NCBI RefSeq assembly: GCF_050436995.1
Contig: NC_134747.1
Location: 11,725,501 to 11,789,500 of the forward strand
Source of the DNA: Anticarsia gemmatalis
Taxonomy: Eukaryota > Arthropoda > Insecta > Lepidoptera > Erebidae
Direction of reading: 5' to 3'
Length of the DNA: 64,000 nt
This document shows, in pieces, positions 1 to 13,493 of this stretch; the stretch's first letter is position 1, and every line of letters begins with the position of its first letter. A program made the position numbers and the translations under genes. The notes below the pieces were generated by a model. The model was not told where the DNA came from. It saw only the letters and a list, made by a program, of their open reading frames with translations, and made no database searches.

Positions 1-35
1 GCAGTCGGATACTGTACTGGTCTGACCACAGAGGC
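1..35 (-). mobile_element. SINE head fragment at window edge
   Basis: Read on the minus strand, the first 35 bases begin GCCTCTGTGG, the same start as the tRNA-derived SINE heads whose 5' ends lie at 38405 (minus strand) and 61803 (plus strand). The flanking cagtta is also shared with the copy at 38405. The rest of the element would lie outside the window to the left. The fragment is too short to classify further. Confidence 0.5.
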
Positions 36-1797
36 AGTTAAATAACTTATTTATTAAATAATTAATTAATGTTTGTATTAAATTTTTATGTTTTGTAAGT
101 AAAAACTTACCATTGGATAAATACGAACCTCTAAAAATATCATTCTATATAAATACAATAAATGTACAAAATAACAAAAACAAATTTATGAATCCAAAGT
201 TTTTGAAGAAGCGGAGTTAATCGGCTACCTTTTCATAAGAACATAGAATCTTTTAGGAACGTCGAGGCATGCATTGCTCGATGTACGGACTCCGTATAGC
301 TGGGAATTGATAAAATAAAATATTTGCTCTACATAGACATTTTTATAACCTATTTGAATGCGCATCTCCGTTTGTCAACACGTCGTATTCGCTCCTTCAT
401 AGCATAAACTCAATCAAATAGAATATCGCGAGTGTCTATGACTATGCAATTCTATATATTACATTATGTTCACTATGTGTAATATTTTTTGAATAGGTTA
501 GAATATGCACTTTTAATATCCTCATCTATCTGGCTGCCTGTCTCTTCTTCATGCCTAAGCCACTGACCCGGTTTGGATGAAATTTTATACAAAGATAATG
601 TGAGGCCGGAGAAAGGACAGAGGGCAGCTTTTATTACGGAAATTTTACAGGAACGGAAACCACGTGGAAACTCTCGTACACGTCTCCTGGAAAGATTCGC
701 GTACAGGATCTTACATAAAATAAGCAAATGTTATAATTATGAATTGAACAAAACTTAACTTTACTACCCAATTATTTTTAACACTAATTATCAATCAATT
801 CCTTCATCAAACATAGCAAGCGCATTTCGTTTTTTACAGAACAAATTTAAATAAAATCAAATCTGGATCTATGTCATTCAAATTATTCCATCAATCCAAA
901 CTAATTTCAAATTCACCAAACAGCCACCAACATAATATAAACAGATAGTGTCACAATAACTGCAGTCTCAGTTGATGGAAGTTCTCCGAACTTGGTCCAT
1001 TTGTGTCTCCTTAGGGATAAGTCTATATTAACTTGCTATCTAGAGGTGTCAGTCGGATTGTTTAGTTTCGTGATGGAATGCTTAATGATTTGTTGTCTTG
1101 TTAGTTTTGGAAGGGTTGATTATATTATCATTTGTTGTAGTTGAATTGAGACCTCACTCTTGTTGCTGTATTGGTAGTATTTTCACATAAAGATTCCTAG
1201 TTTACCATAAATAAGACTTGGTCAATATTTTTACACAACTAAGGCCCAGTTTGACCAATTTTGTCGATAAGAATTATGTAGGTAGCTGATCAAATAGAAC
1301 TTTCATAGCAGCTTCCATGCGGTTTTTGTACTTAAAAAAATTGCACCTAAATTAATAAAGCGCAAAACTAATGTAACCGGTCAAAAGATATTCATATAAA
1401 GAAATAGGTATGTTCCGGCCATGAAATTTCATAATTTAAAGATGAATGATGAAATGCATAATAAACCGCAATATGACTATTTCAGAGAAATTGGATTCCT
1501 GAATAAGAGCATTTACCCGTCTGCATAGTGTAGGAAAAAACATCCAGTTCTTCCCCAGAATATACTATTTTTAGTTTCAAACTATATAGCTCGTAAAAAC
1601 TATATGACCAAACATAAACGCCTGAGACTATCTGAAGATTTCATATCATAAACATAAACTTTGTGTGTAAATAAAATTCATGACAAAACTGCTTCATGAA
1701 AATTGAATTATTTTTGAAGTTGATGAATTTTTTCATACTTTTACTTTAAATATGATGAAAATAATCTCCATATAAAGAATATAGAATAAAGTTTATG
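36..1797. other. AT-rich stretch without a recognised gene
   Basis: Short open frames at 473-758 occur on both strands and overlap each other. Neither shows a domain or a codon pattern that would support a gene. No repeat or RNA gene was recognised. Confidence 0.5.
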
Positions 1798-1799
1798 CA

Positions 1800-1870
1800 A
1801 TCCCTTAGAGTCCCTCTCCCCTTTGGGAGGAGACCCATGCCTGGGAGTAGGACAGTTATGTTTAAAAAAA
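1800..1870 (+). repeat. SINE 3' tail fragment
   Basis: The stretch CCCTCTCCCCTTTGGGAGG followed by AGACCCATGCC and a GGGA-like end matches, with changes, the 3' body of the full-length SINE at 15902-16194. An oligo-A run follows at 1862-1870. The tRNA-like head is missing, as expected for a 5'-truncated or decayed copy. Confidence 0.6.
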
Positions 1871-3659
1871 ATCTTAAGAAATTCCCTACCATTTTAACTT
1901 TCCCTAAAATTATTTGTGCTCCCCACGTAATATTTATTTCTGCAATGTGAAAGATTCAATCTTATAATAATCAAAGCAAGGTTTAAATACCTAGTGATAA
2001 ATTAAAATGATAATTTTCAACTCAAGTTCAAAAGCCTTTTGGTACGAATTGGTCACTTATAAAATGGGAAACGTTGGTATTGAATTGCAGACAGAATATA
2101 TGCAATAGCGCGATCTCGAACTATCGATGCAGTACCGACCTCATCTCGTGCACTCGTTCGGGAATCCATAGCGAAATTGGATCTTTTGAGGTACATGTTT
2201 TTTAATCTTTGCCAGAAAAATGAACAAAACTTGTTCAGTAAGGGGTGTATGATAGAATTGTTAGTGATTTGTGGTACTGGAGTTGGTGAATAAAAATACT
2301 TTTTCAAAAGTGCCAAGAAAAAAAATTGTGTCAAGATTTTTTTGGAAATTTAAATTACGTATTTATTTCTCCGAAAATTACTTGGTCACTGATAAAATAA
2401 ACATTTGCTTAGTAGGTAAGTCACTGGTAAAAGTTCTTTGAAAAATATTGGTATTGAAATAGTTTTGTTAAATGATAACTTCCGCTGTAAGAATTACAGT
2501 CATTGCCCAATCAAACTGACGACTTCCTGAGGTAATGGCACCCCACGATTGCGACACGGACGCCAATTTTGCACTAAGTACCAATAGTTTTATAGAAACA
2601 GGCGCTACTAACAATCTCTAAAAGTTCAAACAGAAAAGGGATCACATAGATCTTATTCATTAACTCTAAAGGCACTTATTTATTCAAGATAATGAGAGCT
2701 GTCGAGAGTCCTATCCCAACACCCAGAAGGTCCAATTGGCTAAAAGGTCCGATATACCATGATCCTTCGATTACTCAGCACGAAATGGCTAAAACGATAC
2801 GAATGAAGCAACAAATTTAGAATTATCGGATTTTCCCCTTCCCCTTATTTTGAGTAAGAAATGGATGATGTTCAACTTCCGTTTAAATAAAATATTTTTT
2901 GTAAAATTAACATTAATTAAGGTGTCTGGAAGAAGCATTTGCCCAGCAGTGACACACTGACATAGGCAAAACCAAAAAAGGGATATTTTGTTGAGCCATT
3001 AATTGCATGAATAGTATATCTGATGAGTGTGATTGCTAATTAAACTTTTGCAATATTTGTAAGATAATTTATTAAGATACTTAATATTTTTACAACTACT
3101 ATACAGACGGGTCACGCAACTTTCGTATGCTAATATTTTAAATTGATGAACAAACTAAAAGCTAGGCAACACCTTTTTGATAAATATTACATGAATATTG
3201 AAAGTGCGTTTCAGTAGGCACACACATGTGACCTGGCAACCGACTAAAAATACGGGTTGTACATCTCCAATTGTATTCAGTCGGTGTCTCCTATTTTCTG
3301 GAATTTTAACCTTTCGACAAAATGTCGAATACGTTTACATTATTCAAGGAATCCAGCCACAAAGTTGTAATTCCACTTGTTTTGGTAAAATTCTTGAATC
3401 AGACCCTTTTTTGCTCTCGAACCTAATTTCTGTTTACATATTGCGTACAAGTGAAGGGTGGTTCACCCCAGCTGTCTCAAATCGTCAGTAAGACGAATAT
3501 TACCTACATTAAGATACCCCAATCTCATTTGAATAGGACTCGGTTGAAAATATTTATCTATCGTTTCCCTGTTTTTTTTTTACAAACAGTGGTAAGTGGT
3601 TTATATTAAAATATCGCAGAAAATTAGTTTTTATACTCAAAAGTAAGGCTAAAAAACAT
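1871..3659. other. AT-rich stretch without a recognised gene
   Basis: I see no domain-bearing open frame. The longest frames, 2053-2334 (minus) and 3198-3491 (plus), have no recognisable motif and unremarkable composition. Confidence 0.5.
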
Positions 3660-3816
3660 CCGTACTAATATAAAAAATGCGATAGTCAATCTGTTTGTCT
3701 GTTACACTGTTATACCGTTAAATAGACTTTTATGAAATTTAGCATAGTTGTAGCAAGTGGCCGGGATTTTAAATCCGAGTCGATGCACCTCTTGGGCACC
3801 TGCCTCGGTAGCTAGT
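3660..3816 (+). repeat. Decayed Helitron-like short repeat
   Basis: The block starts CGTACTAATAT...ATGCGA and ends in GCTAGT after a GGGATTTTAAATCC stem-like segment. The layout parallels the better preserved copy at 27899-28092 (ACTAATATTAGAATGCGAAAG at the start, CTAG at the end). A CTAG end behind a short hairpin is typical of non-autonomous Helitrons in Lepidoptera. The assignment is from layout only; no rolling-circle protein is present. Confidence 0.45.
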
Positions 3817-6800
3817 TGAAAAGATTAAATTCAAGTTACATTTAATACACTAAATAAATTTTACTTCAACAAATAAAATGTCCTATCATAATATTTTATT
3901 AATATATACAAATCATATTTCATTCACGTTCTACATTTTAACCCTCTCTAATATTCTGGATTAGCACATCGAATGCGTTTGTAATATTCATTGAATATCG
4001 TCCGTTTATATCCGGGTTAGGATTATATTATTGTTGCCAAATGTCACGTACTCTATTCACAATGGAACATAAATTAAGTTTAGAGACTAACATCCGTGAA
4101 TAATAGTGTATTTTCGAATAAATAATTCTTAGCTAGGCTTGCTACTCTTAAATGATATTGTAAATTTTGTGACTTAAGTAATATATATTTGCGAAAAAGT
4201 CCTATAAATATCGGGAAATTCATAACAATTGTTAATACCTTTCAATACGGTATTGTGGTTTAAATGGAATGAATGGCTCGTCCTCTATTACTGGACCTGG
4301 ACTTAGATTGTGTATGGTGAAACTTGGCAGACATAATATATTATTCGCTTACACTGATTGACTCGTCGAAGTTACCAAGAATAAAATTCAAAATATTATT
4401 CACCTTCTTAAAGTTATAAATATATATAAAAATACCTTCCAATAAGCTTAAATTGATTTTACATAGACACGTTTATATGTTAGTTTCAAGCTAAACTCTG
4501 CAGAACACTCAAAACTACCGAAGCATCGGAAGTAAATAGACAGCAATCAGTACCATTTCGTACCATTCACCTATGATTTGCCAAACATTTGAAATCGCAG
4601 TTTAGGCATCTGAATTGAACGTATTTGTAGCTCTCAAATCACGAGATAGCATCAAGTTTTCTATTTCATTCAGAGTTTCCATTGAGCGGGCACCAAAAAT
4701 AAACGAGTGGGGGATTTGGCGCAGCTGCGACTGGTGAGATCCCGTTTTATACACGGTGAAGATTAGCAATTAGTTTATTGGAATGCCAGGCTTTAGAACA
4801 AACACGTAGGAGTTGTTGAGATTCTTTGAAAAGTGGGAAGAAAACTTTGTGTTTTATTTTTATATATCCAAGTTTGGTTTAGACTATTAAAGTTAATGGA
4901 TAAAGATTTGATGCCAATATCTTAAGATAAGAATAGATGTATGCAGAACTTATTGTTACAAAAGCAGCTTTGAACCCAGCCTACTAAAATCGCGAGTTCG
5001 CTAACCTATAGACCTATAGTCATTTGAGATAATCCATTTAGAAGTTCAAAACTCAAAATAGAAATATCTAATTCTTAATCAGTTTTTATAAAAACAAATA
5101 AAAAGGATTTATTGTTGCGAAATAACGAGACGGAATCCTATTACTTGGTTTGTTTATTTGTATGTATGTATGTTGGTAAGATCCGAAGAGAAACGGCGAG
5201 AAACCGTAACAAATAATAATATTAAGAGAATGGGAAAATGGGATGTGTTCCTAAAATGTAACCCAATGGTGACCTAAATCAGAAAATTTGTTAAGACAGA
5301 AATAATGTTAAGGGTACGAGGGCCTGGCTTAAACGAAAATGAGAATTTTTATGATAATTATCTATTCTTACAATCTTGTAAAGTATAAAACAATGCTTCG
5401 TTAAGCATGCAAAAAATATACCTACATTACTTCTTTTTTTTCAGCTGAAGTATAAAAAATAGAAGATTTTGTGAGATTAAACGATAAAATATTCAAAACG
5501 ATAGAACTACATTTTGCACTTAAACCCACTTGGTTAATCCCACAATCCCACCCACAATTATTTACAGCCATACCGGGGTTATATTCCATCACCCTTTAGC
5601 TTTACTGAGTAAAAACGAACTGCATTCATTACAATTTATTTTTTCTCAAATTAAACAGTCTTAAAACACATCTTAACAATAGAACAGCAAAGCCTTCGTT
5701 CCAATCAAAACCCGTGGCATTTGTTCAACAATGTCTCTGTGTCAACAGCACAAATCCGGTAGCCGGCCTTGTACATCTCCGAGCTACATCCGATTCAAGA
5801 TTTGAACATGCTCGCCGATACTCCGGAAGATGTCTTCGAGTGCTGAATTGAAATGTTAGAAATTGATATTGAAGGTTTAGATGAAACCGTATAAAACGTT
5901 GATAAAAGTGTCGGGGAAATGTACAAGTAAGTTTTGAGCAGATAATGTTTGAAGTTTTGGTGTTTTATCGTGGTGATTTTTTTAAATTATTGATGCTATT
6001 ATTAAAGGTAAGTACTCGTCTGGTAGTCATGGCTTCATTTTTATCAAACATCGTTTTTAACATAAGTAGTTCATGATTTATATAATTATAATAATATAAT
6101 ATAGGATTTTTAGATGAGCACAGAATACTTTTTTTGTTGAATGCCCCATTTAGGAATTGTCTGAAGCCATTTTTAGTTTACTCAGTATTTTTACTTTGTG
6201 AAAATACCAAAAATGTTGTAAGATATTTAATCTCACTATAACAATACACTGACTATTCCTAGAGCCCGTCAAGTACGAAATGTATATTCAATGTAAAGAA
6301 GCATCTTGAGAGCCATATTTTTATACGACACATACTCCAAGGCTTTAATATCTCAAGAACCTTACTTTCATCACTTATAAAAAAACCACCAACAACTATA
6401 ACCTCAACTCGAGTATAAAGATACGAGAAAAATGTTGGTCATGCTAAATTGAATTTTAATCCTACGACTTAAAGCAGGTATTTCAGTGATAGGAAATAAA
6501 TGTACTGATTTTACAACGGAGCTAAAAATGTTAGAGATGCAACGTAGCGTTAGCTAGCCGGGTTAGTGAGCGTGAAATCTGTAGAAAACAGAGTGTCGCG
6601 AAGTCAGCAAGGCTTTTAACGATATGTAGATAATGTGTCATAAATCTTTTAACGTAATGCGATCGTTCATTATATTTCAGTGAATAGAAATTTTGATAAA
6701 TGGTCTTAAGTTTTGTTGAGGGAGAAAGTTATGCTTTAAAGTTCGAATTCAATAGCGAATTATTAAGTTATTGGATAGATGAATTGTGAATTTTTTATAT

Positions 6801-7482
6801 TTATTGGCCTATATATCTTTAAGTACGTACGTTACTAAAACAAGAATGATAATTAAGACAATAACGCCAGACACAATAATTTTTAAACTAATGCTAAAAC
6901 TGATTTCTCGAAAAATAAAAGATAACAAGAATAAGTTATAAATGTATTTATAAATCATTTTAGACCACTAAATCTTCTAACAACTAAACAAAACTAACTT
7001 TCACAACAACACACAGTATGAGAACAATCAGCGAGAATGAGATAAGCCTGCAAAAGATCCGCGAACATAATCATAATACCTAAATATTTACCTCCACAAG
7101 GGTCTTGTATTTGACACATAACAAAACCCAACATAATATATGAGACAATTGAAGCAGAAAATGGCGATCTGAGACACGTAAATACGTAGACGATCTATTT
7201 CTGTACACCGGTGACGTGTTATGGAAATATATTAAGTTTTCATGAATGTGACGATATTTCTTTAGCATTTCTTATTTCGGAATGGAATAGAGATATTACG
7301 TAAGGTGGAAAACACTGGATTGTTTACTGGGAAATTTTATTTGTTGCTTTTATATTCAAAGGCTATTCGGTAATAATGGGAATGAGAATATCATAGAGCG
7401 ATACGGAGAAAGTATAAATGATAAATGAGTGGTATCATTTCTAATATATAATAGGATACGGGATTTAATGATATTAAAGCGA
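3817..7482. other. AT-rich stretch, microsatellite at 5160-5175, no gene
   Basis: The stretch holds a short TATG run near 5160-5175. A locally more GC-rich patch at 5730-5835 contains a 24-codon open frame starting at 5729 with no recognisable motif. Nothing else could be assigned. Confidence 0.45.
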
Positions 7483-7560
7483 GCACGCATTTTACCTTGG
7501 AATGCCTGACGTTTCGGCGTAGGTTACACTCGCCGTGATCACTGGCTGACTGATATAGTT
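7483..7560 (+). repeat. Dispersed repeat fragment (CGACGTTTCG family)
   Basis: The segment with CCTGACGTTTCGGCGTAGG and CGCCGTGATCACTGGCTGAC resembles 8618-8684 (CCCGACGTTTCGATTGAAT ... GACCGTGATCACGGGCTGAC) and 12684-12740. The three diverged copies share the order 'ACGTTTCG - about 25 bases - CGTGATCAC - GGCTGAC', partly lost in the third. The parent element is not identified. Confidence 0.5.
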
Positions 7561-8348
7561 TCATTTCATTATTAGACCGGTTACACAAAATTATTAGTGT
7601 CTGGACACAATAAATAACATTTGATGCGTGTTAAACCACAGCAAGCTTAAAGAAAATCTCTTCTATTACTACACTCCAACAAATTCAGCTCTACAAAATA
7701 CACAAAACCCAGTACAATTTGCGTAATTTTAAATTTCATTATACGTAATTCATATTCAAGTACTCCCTTATTAAGATTTCGCTTGTATCAAATGAAATAT
7801 TCAAGGTATTCTCGTACCTGAATCCTAATTCTATTTTCCCTAATTAACCTTAAATACTAGCTTGTCTTAAAGACGCTATCATACCCTCATTTGCAAATAA
7901 GGTCTTCGAAAAAGGACCCGAGGAAAATGTAAATAAAAACATCACATTTCCATACTTAGGCAGTTTTACGTCGAGCGGCTTAAATTTGATATTTTTCAAC
8001 GTCAAAGCAAAAACGTGGCATCATAAATTTTGCGGTAATCGATAGTCACCCGAACTGCCACCAATGCGGAGGGATTTGTAAAGATTTTCACCCTTCAACG
8101 CATCGGGCGATATTTTAAAATATATTTTTACACTTTTTTGGGAGGCAAAAGTGATATATTGATTTATGGAAAAACAATGCCGAAGATTTATTGTTTTATT
8201 TTCTAGGCAACATTTTTTATACAATTCATATTTTATTTTGTTAGCCTTTTGAAGTATTCATTATGTAGTCAAATACTTGACTAACTACCACATTACGAAT
8301 TAACGATTTTTAAATCTCGCGACTTGTACATATAATATTTTATTTTTA
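7561..8348. other. AT-rich stretch without a recognised gene
   Basis: No domain, RNA gene or repeat was recognised here. The open frame at 8021-8224 (minus) shows no motif. Confidence 0.45.
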
Positions 8349-8560
8349 TTTTTTTTTTAAAAAGACAACTCCCGCACTAAGAATTGCTCTTGTGTCGCGG
8401 GGACTGTAAAAAACATACAAACAACGGACACAAAGCACAACCAGACCCGAAACAATTATTTGTAGATCGCACAAATAATTGCTCCGTGTGGGAATCGAAC
8501 CCACGACCTCCCGACGCAGTGGTATCGGCGTGGCGACCTAAACCACTGCGCCACGGAGGC
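8349..8560 (-). mobile_element. tRNA-derived SINE, near full length
   Basis: On the minus strand the element starts GCCTCCGTGG at 8560. RNA polymerase III promoter box A (TGGCGCAGTGG) lies at 8543-8553 and box B (GGTTCGATTCC) at 8491-8501. A tRNA-unrelated body follows and ends in an oligo-A tract (oligo-T on the plus strand, 8349-8359). About 210 bp is a normal SINE length. The match to box consensus is good, but the body diverges from a foldable mature tRNA, so this is a SINE and not a tRNA gene. A diverged relative of the body lies at 52823-52970. No clear target duplication was found. Confidence 0.8.
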
Positions 8561-8617
8561 AGTCAAAAGATTACAGTCAATTGCAATGCAATGGGCTCCA
8601 AGTGATTGAATATGATA

Positions 8618-8684
8618 TTTCTTTACCCGACGTTTCGATTGAATTGTTTATTGTATCGACCGTGATCACGGGCTGACAGGATAA
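8618..8684 (+). repeat. Dispersed repeat fragment (CGACGTTTCG family)
   Basis: This is the clearest of three copies: TTTACCCGACGTTTCGATTG, then CGACCGTGATCACGGGCTGAC. It lies just upstream of the SINE head at 8560. The parent element is unknown. Confidence 0.5.
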
Positions 8685-10804
8685 TGTGAACACATACCTC
8701 AGTATGAACACATGCATTTCTTTTAATTGCATAGCACATCAATTGGTAAAAGTGCATGTAAATTTCAAATCTTACCTACATAAAATAAAGTTTCAGAAAT
8801 CCTTTGCGTGCCAAGTAACTTCAGTAAAGAAGTTGCAAATAAAAATATTTTTCATTTTATCTAAGTTTGTAGTGCACGGAAGCTCGTAACTCATCGTTAG
8901 ATACGCTTTACTTGAATATGAAAGATTTATTGCTGAATGTTTAGCGTCGTCTTTGTAGAGTGCAGTTCCTGGTATTTTCTTAGCAGATTGGCGTGGAGAT
9001 GGACATGCTTGGTCATTAGCTGTTAAGTGCCTTGAACTCGGATCGTGATATAGATGAATCGTCTTGGACGTAGGTTTTTTATAGTCTCCAAAAGATTTAA
9101 GTAGAATATTTTTTTTTTATATAAACTATATTGGTAGGCTTTTCATTCAGAACTAAGATTTTGGTAAAAAAAATGAGAATGTTTTACACAATTTTCAACT
9201 CTTGACAGAAAAAACTATCTGTGTCGGAATGTTACAAATGAAAGTGGGGACTCACATATAATTACAAGAAGAAAAGTGAAAATGATTATAAAAGAAACTG
9301 TGTAAAATATTAAGTTTCGTATTGAAGTCAAACCCAAGTTGACAGCAGCAAAGATGACACAGCGAACTTCCCTGTACATTTTTTTTATGTTGAATGATTA
9401 TGTTTCAGAAATGATGACTTCTAACATTATTATTCTTTGCTTACCTCAACGAAAATTAAAAGGGATAATGCAAACTTCACAAGTACCCAATAAACATGCA
9501 GTAGGTTATAATATACGTTTACCTTCATAACAAATTTCGTTTACAGTTGGGGTCAAAGCACTGGTATTACACTCATTATTATAATACGATGTTTTGCCAT
9601 CGTTAAAATTGTATAGAGTTACAAATTGGACGGCTCTCGTTTGTAAGTGACAATGTGTTTGATTGTTATCTTTTACCTTTATTGGGTTATAAAGATTAAA
9701 CCTTTTTTAACCTGCCTGTTCTATTAAAAAGTGTGCATACGTCACACATGCTTTTGTTAATAAGGTTGTGTTGTAATGTAATGTTAAATCACTTACTAAA
9801 TTATGTAAAATTAAATGATAATTTTCATATACGTATTTTATTAGCTTTTTTCTCTCTTAATGTTACGACTGTTCTCAGTAAGATTCAGTTCCTCGGGTAA
9901 TGATCTATGCATAGTGAGCGTATGAAGTACAACTGCGTTGAACCACCTGCAATGTTAGTCACATGTAAAGAGGACTCAGTTTATCACTATGTTAAATATT
10001 TTCTAACATCCAATGGTTTGATAACATCCCTTTCTAATCCCGATCTAATAATTTACCCCAAGACTTCAAGATTCGCAGCGGCACCTAAAGCTAAAAACTT
10101 TGAAAAGTACAAAACTCATATTAACTTGTTATTACTACACAGCTTTATATTGTTACATAGCACCAAAAATTAACAAACTGCGCAAAAAAAAATATTTTTA
10201 CATATTTCATTTTGTTGGCCGTGCTCCAAGCTTAGTAATCCGTAACCGCAAGTCCTTTGCCTACAAACGAAGTGTGCTGAGAGCTCGTACCACATTGGGC
10301 TAACATATTACACGATATTGAGCTTATTTTCTTAGGAGGTTTAGTACAAGAATATTATTTATGATCTGTAGTATCGTAGATCGAGTGTGTAGGTATAGTG
10401 CAATGTAACATAAGGTGAAATATAAGTTGTATGTTCTTGATTGTTTGAGTGTTCAGTTCTAACACTGGTTCTATCCATAAATTATGGTACTAACGATAAC
10501 TTACCCAAGCTATGAATTATTTATTTACTATTTAGTGACTCCGATTGGCTACGTGCCAATGTTTGTTTAATTGTGTGTATGATTCGAAAAGCTACATAAA
10601 ACCAAATAATAAAGATATTCGGTTTTATAATAGCTTTAAAAATCATAAACTTTGACATGAAGGTCAGTATTAAATAGTGCTTAACAATTAAATAGTCAGA
10701 TAGGCAAAATAAAAGCCATTGTAATCAAATAACAGGTGCGTGGTACTCGTAACCGGTGGTTCTGTATGACAAGATGTATGGAAATTAATGAAACAAAGGA
10801 AGTT
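8685..10804. other. AT-rich stretch without a recognised gene
   Basis: Open frames at 9339-9530, 9907-10173 and 10100-10303 are short and overlapping and carry no recognisable domain. The patch 10215-10300 is somewhat less AT-rich and could be an old repeat or a short exon; I cannot decide which. Confidence 0.45.
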
Positions 10805-10884
10805 TGTAAGGATCGCACTAAAAGGCGTTCTCTGGTCTCTGCCTACCCATACGGGAAGAAGGTGTGATTTTATGTATGTATGAT
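10805..10884 (+). repeat. Lepidopteran repeat end with TATG microsatellite tail
   Basis: The block GGCGTTCTCTGGTCTCTGCC then TACCCATACGGGAAGAAGG ends in GATTTTATGTATGTATG. The same order, on the minus strand, is found at 49382-49446 and in shorter form at 26989-27075. A conserved 3' end followed by a tetranucleotide run is typical of LINE- or SINE-mobilised ends. Confidence 0.55.
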
Positions 10885-11936
10885 ACCAAATGTACATCGA
10901 AATCGTAATATGTTGCTGAACAATACATGAACCAGTCTTATCTTACCCTTCAGTTTTGCCATTACCTATCTATGCACTCTTATTCCAACTAGCCTTTTGA
11001 AATCCATTACCCCGTCTACCACATTTTCACACATACCTCCAGATTCATTAGAGTTGGGGCCGATTTTGCATAAATCCCGGATATTGTACGGATCCCCGCG
11101 CACGCTGCCTCCGAATTCCCCTCATTTATTTGTACGAATAGACTGCCTTCATTTGTTACTGGCTCTGTTATTTGCCGGATAATCTCGTACTTTTCATTTT
11201 TTTCTTTTTTTTTTCAACTTCATGAAGTCTTTCTATAGAATAGCGTAGATACGTACTGTTTTTTTATTTATAATTCAACATTTTTGTACATAACATGAGA
11301 TAATATATACTTAAGAAATGGTAGAGAAACGTTTTTCTTTTAATAAAAAGCAAATTTGCATTGTCACAATGGTATCCGTAAATTCATGTCTACGAGAAGT
11401 GATGTCCTAAAATAGAGTAAGTCTTTGAAATTGTAAAACATTAATATAAAATGTTCTGAAGACCAATAGCCGACCAATAGTACCTTTAGGTAAAGTTGGC
11501 ATTACTACATAGTAATTCGAATCGGAAGTCGTTATCAGAATCTTCGCTAACATTTTATTTTTTTTCTTTTCGAGAGCGTTTCCCTTTCACCTGCCTACAT
11601 TATGGCTATTAGCTTTAAACAATACATTTTCGTTACAATCCAACTAACACCAACCGGCTTTTATATCACAACGCATCACTATGCAAAGTCCTAAATACCT
11701 TGCTAAAAGATTAACTGCACCGGTTCATTATGTATGTAGCGTTGTGGCAATGTGGCTTAAAATAAGCCGGTGTAAATACTGCATAGAAACTTGCTTTATT
11801 TTTACACTTTGACCTCTAAGCCTTTCAGAAGGTTTTTTCTTTTGTTTTTAGTTTTGGCTTGTTTTTGGGGATGTAATCTTGTGGTAGGAGTACGTTTTGC
11901 TAAGTTTTTATAAAAAAAATAGCTGTTTTAGAGCGA
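10885..11936. other. No recognised gene; GC-richer patch 10995-11180
   Basis: The patch 10995-11180 is distinctly less AT-rich than its surroundings and includes GATCCCCGCGCACGCTGCC. It is open for 61 codons on the plus strand but shows no domain. It might be a conserved non-coding element or an old repeat. The rest is plain AT-rich sequence. Confidence 0.4.
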
Positions 11937-11979
11937 TTATTACACACTGAAGTTAGTTAAGTACTTCAGTGTGTAATAA
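11937..11979. repeat. Perfect 17-bp inverted repeat (hairpin)
   Basis: The arms TTATTACACACTGAAGT (11937-11953) and ACTTCAGTGTGTAATAA (11963-11979) are exact reverse complements separated by 9 bases. This is an isolated hairpin; no flanking element was recognised. Confidence 0.85.
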
Positions 11980-12683
11980 AAGCCTTCCATTAAAATCTCA
12001 CGTTTTTTTCTTAAACTTACATAATAAAGCTTTGATAGAATAGTTTGCCATATCCATATAACTTCATTATGGACTGCATCTTTAAGATTATTGTCGTTTT
12101 TTATTGCTGAGTATACTTTTTGCAATATAACTTTTGATCAACTTAATAATAGCTCATTTCAGCTTAAAAAAATATATATTAGCAGCACTTCAGTCTTTCC
12201 CTCAGATCCTTGGCTGCCAAAAAACATGACGTTTTTAGAGTGTTTTAAAATGACCCGATATTTTCGTAAATTAACCTTTGAATTACACGTGATAGGTATA
12301 AAAGGAATTAACTGTTCACAAAATGTTCCGGGAAATCTGGATAACACAGAATTGTTTCGTTGAAATCAGAACCAATTCGAATGCTGACGTGAAATGTACT
12401 TGACAGTTGAGCTTTAAAGTTGAACAAATTGTTAATTTATTTCGGTTGTAAAAATAATTGGGACGTATAAAAGTCTCTCTCATTTAATACTTGACTAATT
12501 AAAATAATTGCAGGAAAATGAAACCATGTATTTTACCTACATTTTCAATATAACTGGTTTGATTTAGCGTGATCAATTTTTCAATTTACAGTATAAGCTT
12601 TGCAACTAGATCAACACATAATATTATAATACAACAAGTTTTAAGCGCGATGAAAAATTCAAGGTTTGTTAATGTATATGATA
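11980..12683. other. AT-rich stretch without a recognised gene
   Basis: The open frames at 12091-12363 (plus) and 12159-12347 (minus) overlap antiparallel and neither has a recognisable motif. Confidence 0.4.
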
Positions 12684-12740
12684 CCTTATCCCTTTACCCA
12701 GCGTTTCGACCGAATTGCATCGGACGTGAAAACCGACATA
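12684..12740 (+). repeat. Dispersed repeat fragment (CGACGTTTCG family)
   Basis: The segment TTTACCCAGCGTTTCGACCG followed by AATTGCATCGGACGTGA is a third diverged copy of the family at 7483-7560 and 8618-8684. Confidence 0.5.
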
Positions 12741-13493
12741 ATATAAAGGAGGATTCGCTAAGGTAGGCAAAATAACTCTTAAGATCCATACAGTAAAATT
12801 GCCTAGAAAAAAATAATTGAAGAGAAGTTCGATGCTATCGTATTCTTGGTTAGTGTTCACCGCTAGACTAAATAAAGGCGATAAACAGCAAACTTCAATG
12901 AAGATTTAGCACAAAACCATTCCCTAACCTTACACTTTTCTTCTAAAACAGTAAATTTCTTCAAGACCGTAATCTGTTTCTCAACGAAGAACCTCATGTA
13001 GCGTAATAGATTTAACTTGATGAGGCAATAAACAAAGATCCCAAATATTACACTATTTAAGGAATTTTGACCTCTAAACTAAGTAAGATAAAGACTAAAA
13101 TAGCGCAAAGTGTCTATTCGCATTACAAGACAGGCAGCTATTTGAAAAAGTCGTAAAATAAAAATTGGCAGTAGTTCTCTTGTTAAACATTGAACATTTA
13201 CTTGTAGTGCAAATGGCAGCCCATTTTCAGATTTATAAACTTGGGTTGATTGGTAATAATTTTATGGGAGGAAGACATGAAATAACTACTTAATTCATAC
13301 GTAAGTGATTGAGATTTTAGAATAATTAACCTTCCTATGACTTGTGTGAGTATTTAAGCAATTATGCTCAAAAATGGCTCAAGTAGATCATGAATAGATG
13401 TCCTATAGTTGGTCTGCGTTTTAGGGTCAAATAAATTTTATTCATGTCATTTAAACGAGATGCTTGCTATTTCGTCCATATTTTCAAATATCT
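12741..13493. other. AT-rich stretch without a recognised gene
   Basis: Nothing recognisable lies between the repeat fragment and the left TTAA of the piggyBac-like element. Confidence 0.45.

Noticed and set aside
8482..8560. Possible tRNA gene with good A and B boxes
   Set aside because: The sequence continues into a SINE body and oligo-A tail. The same applies to the heads at 15906, 38405 and 61803.
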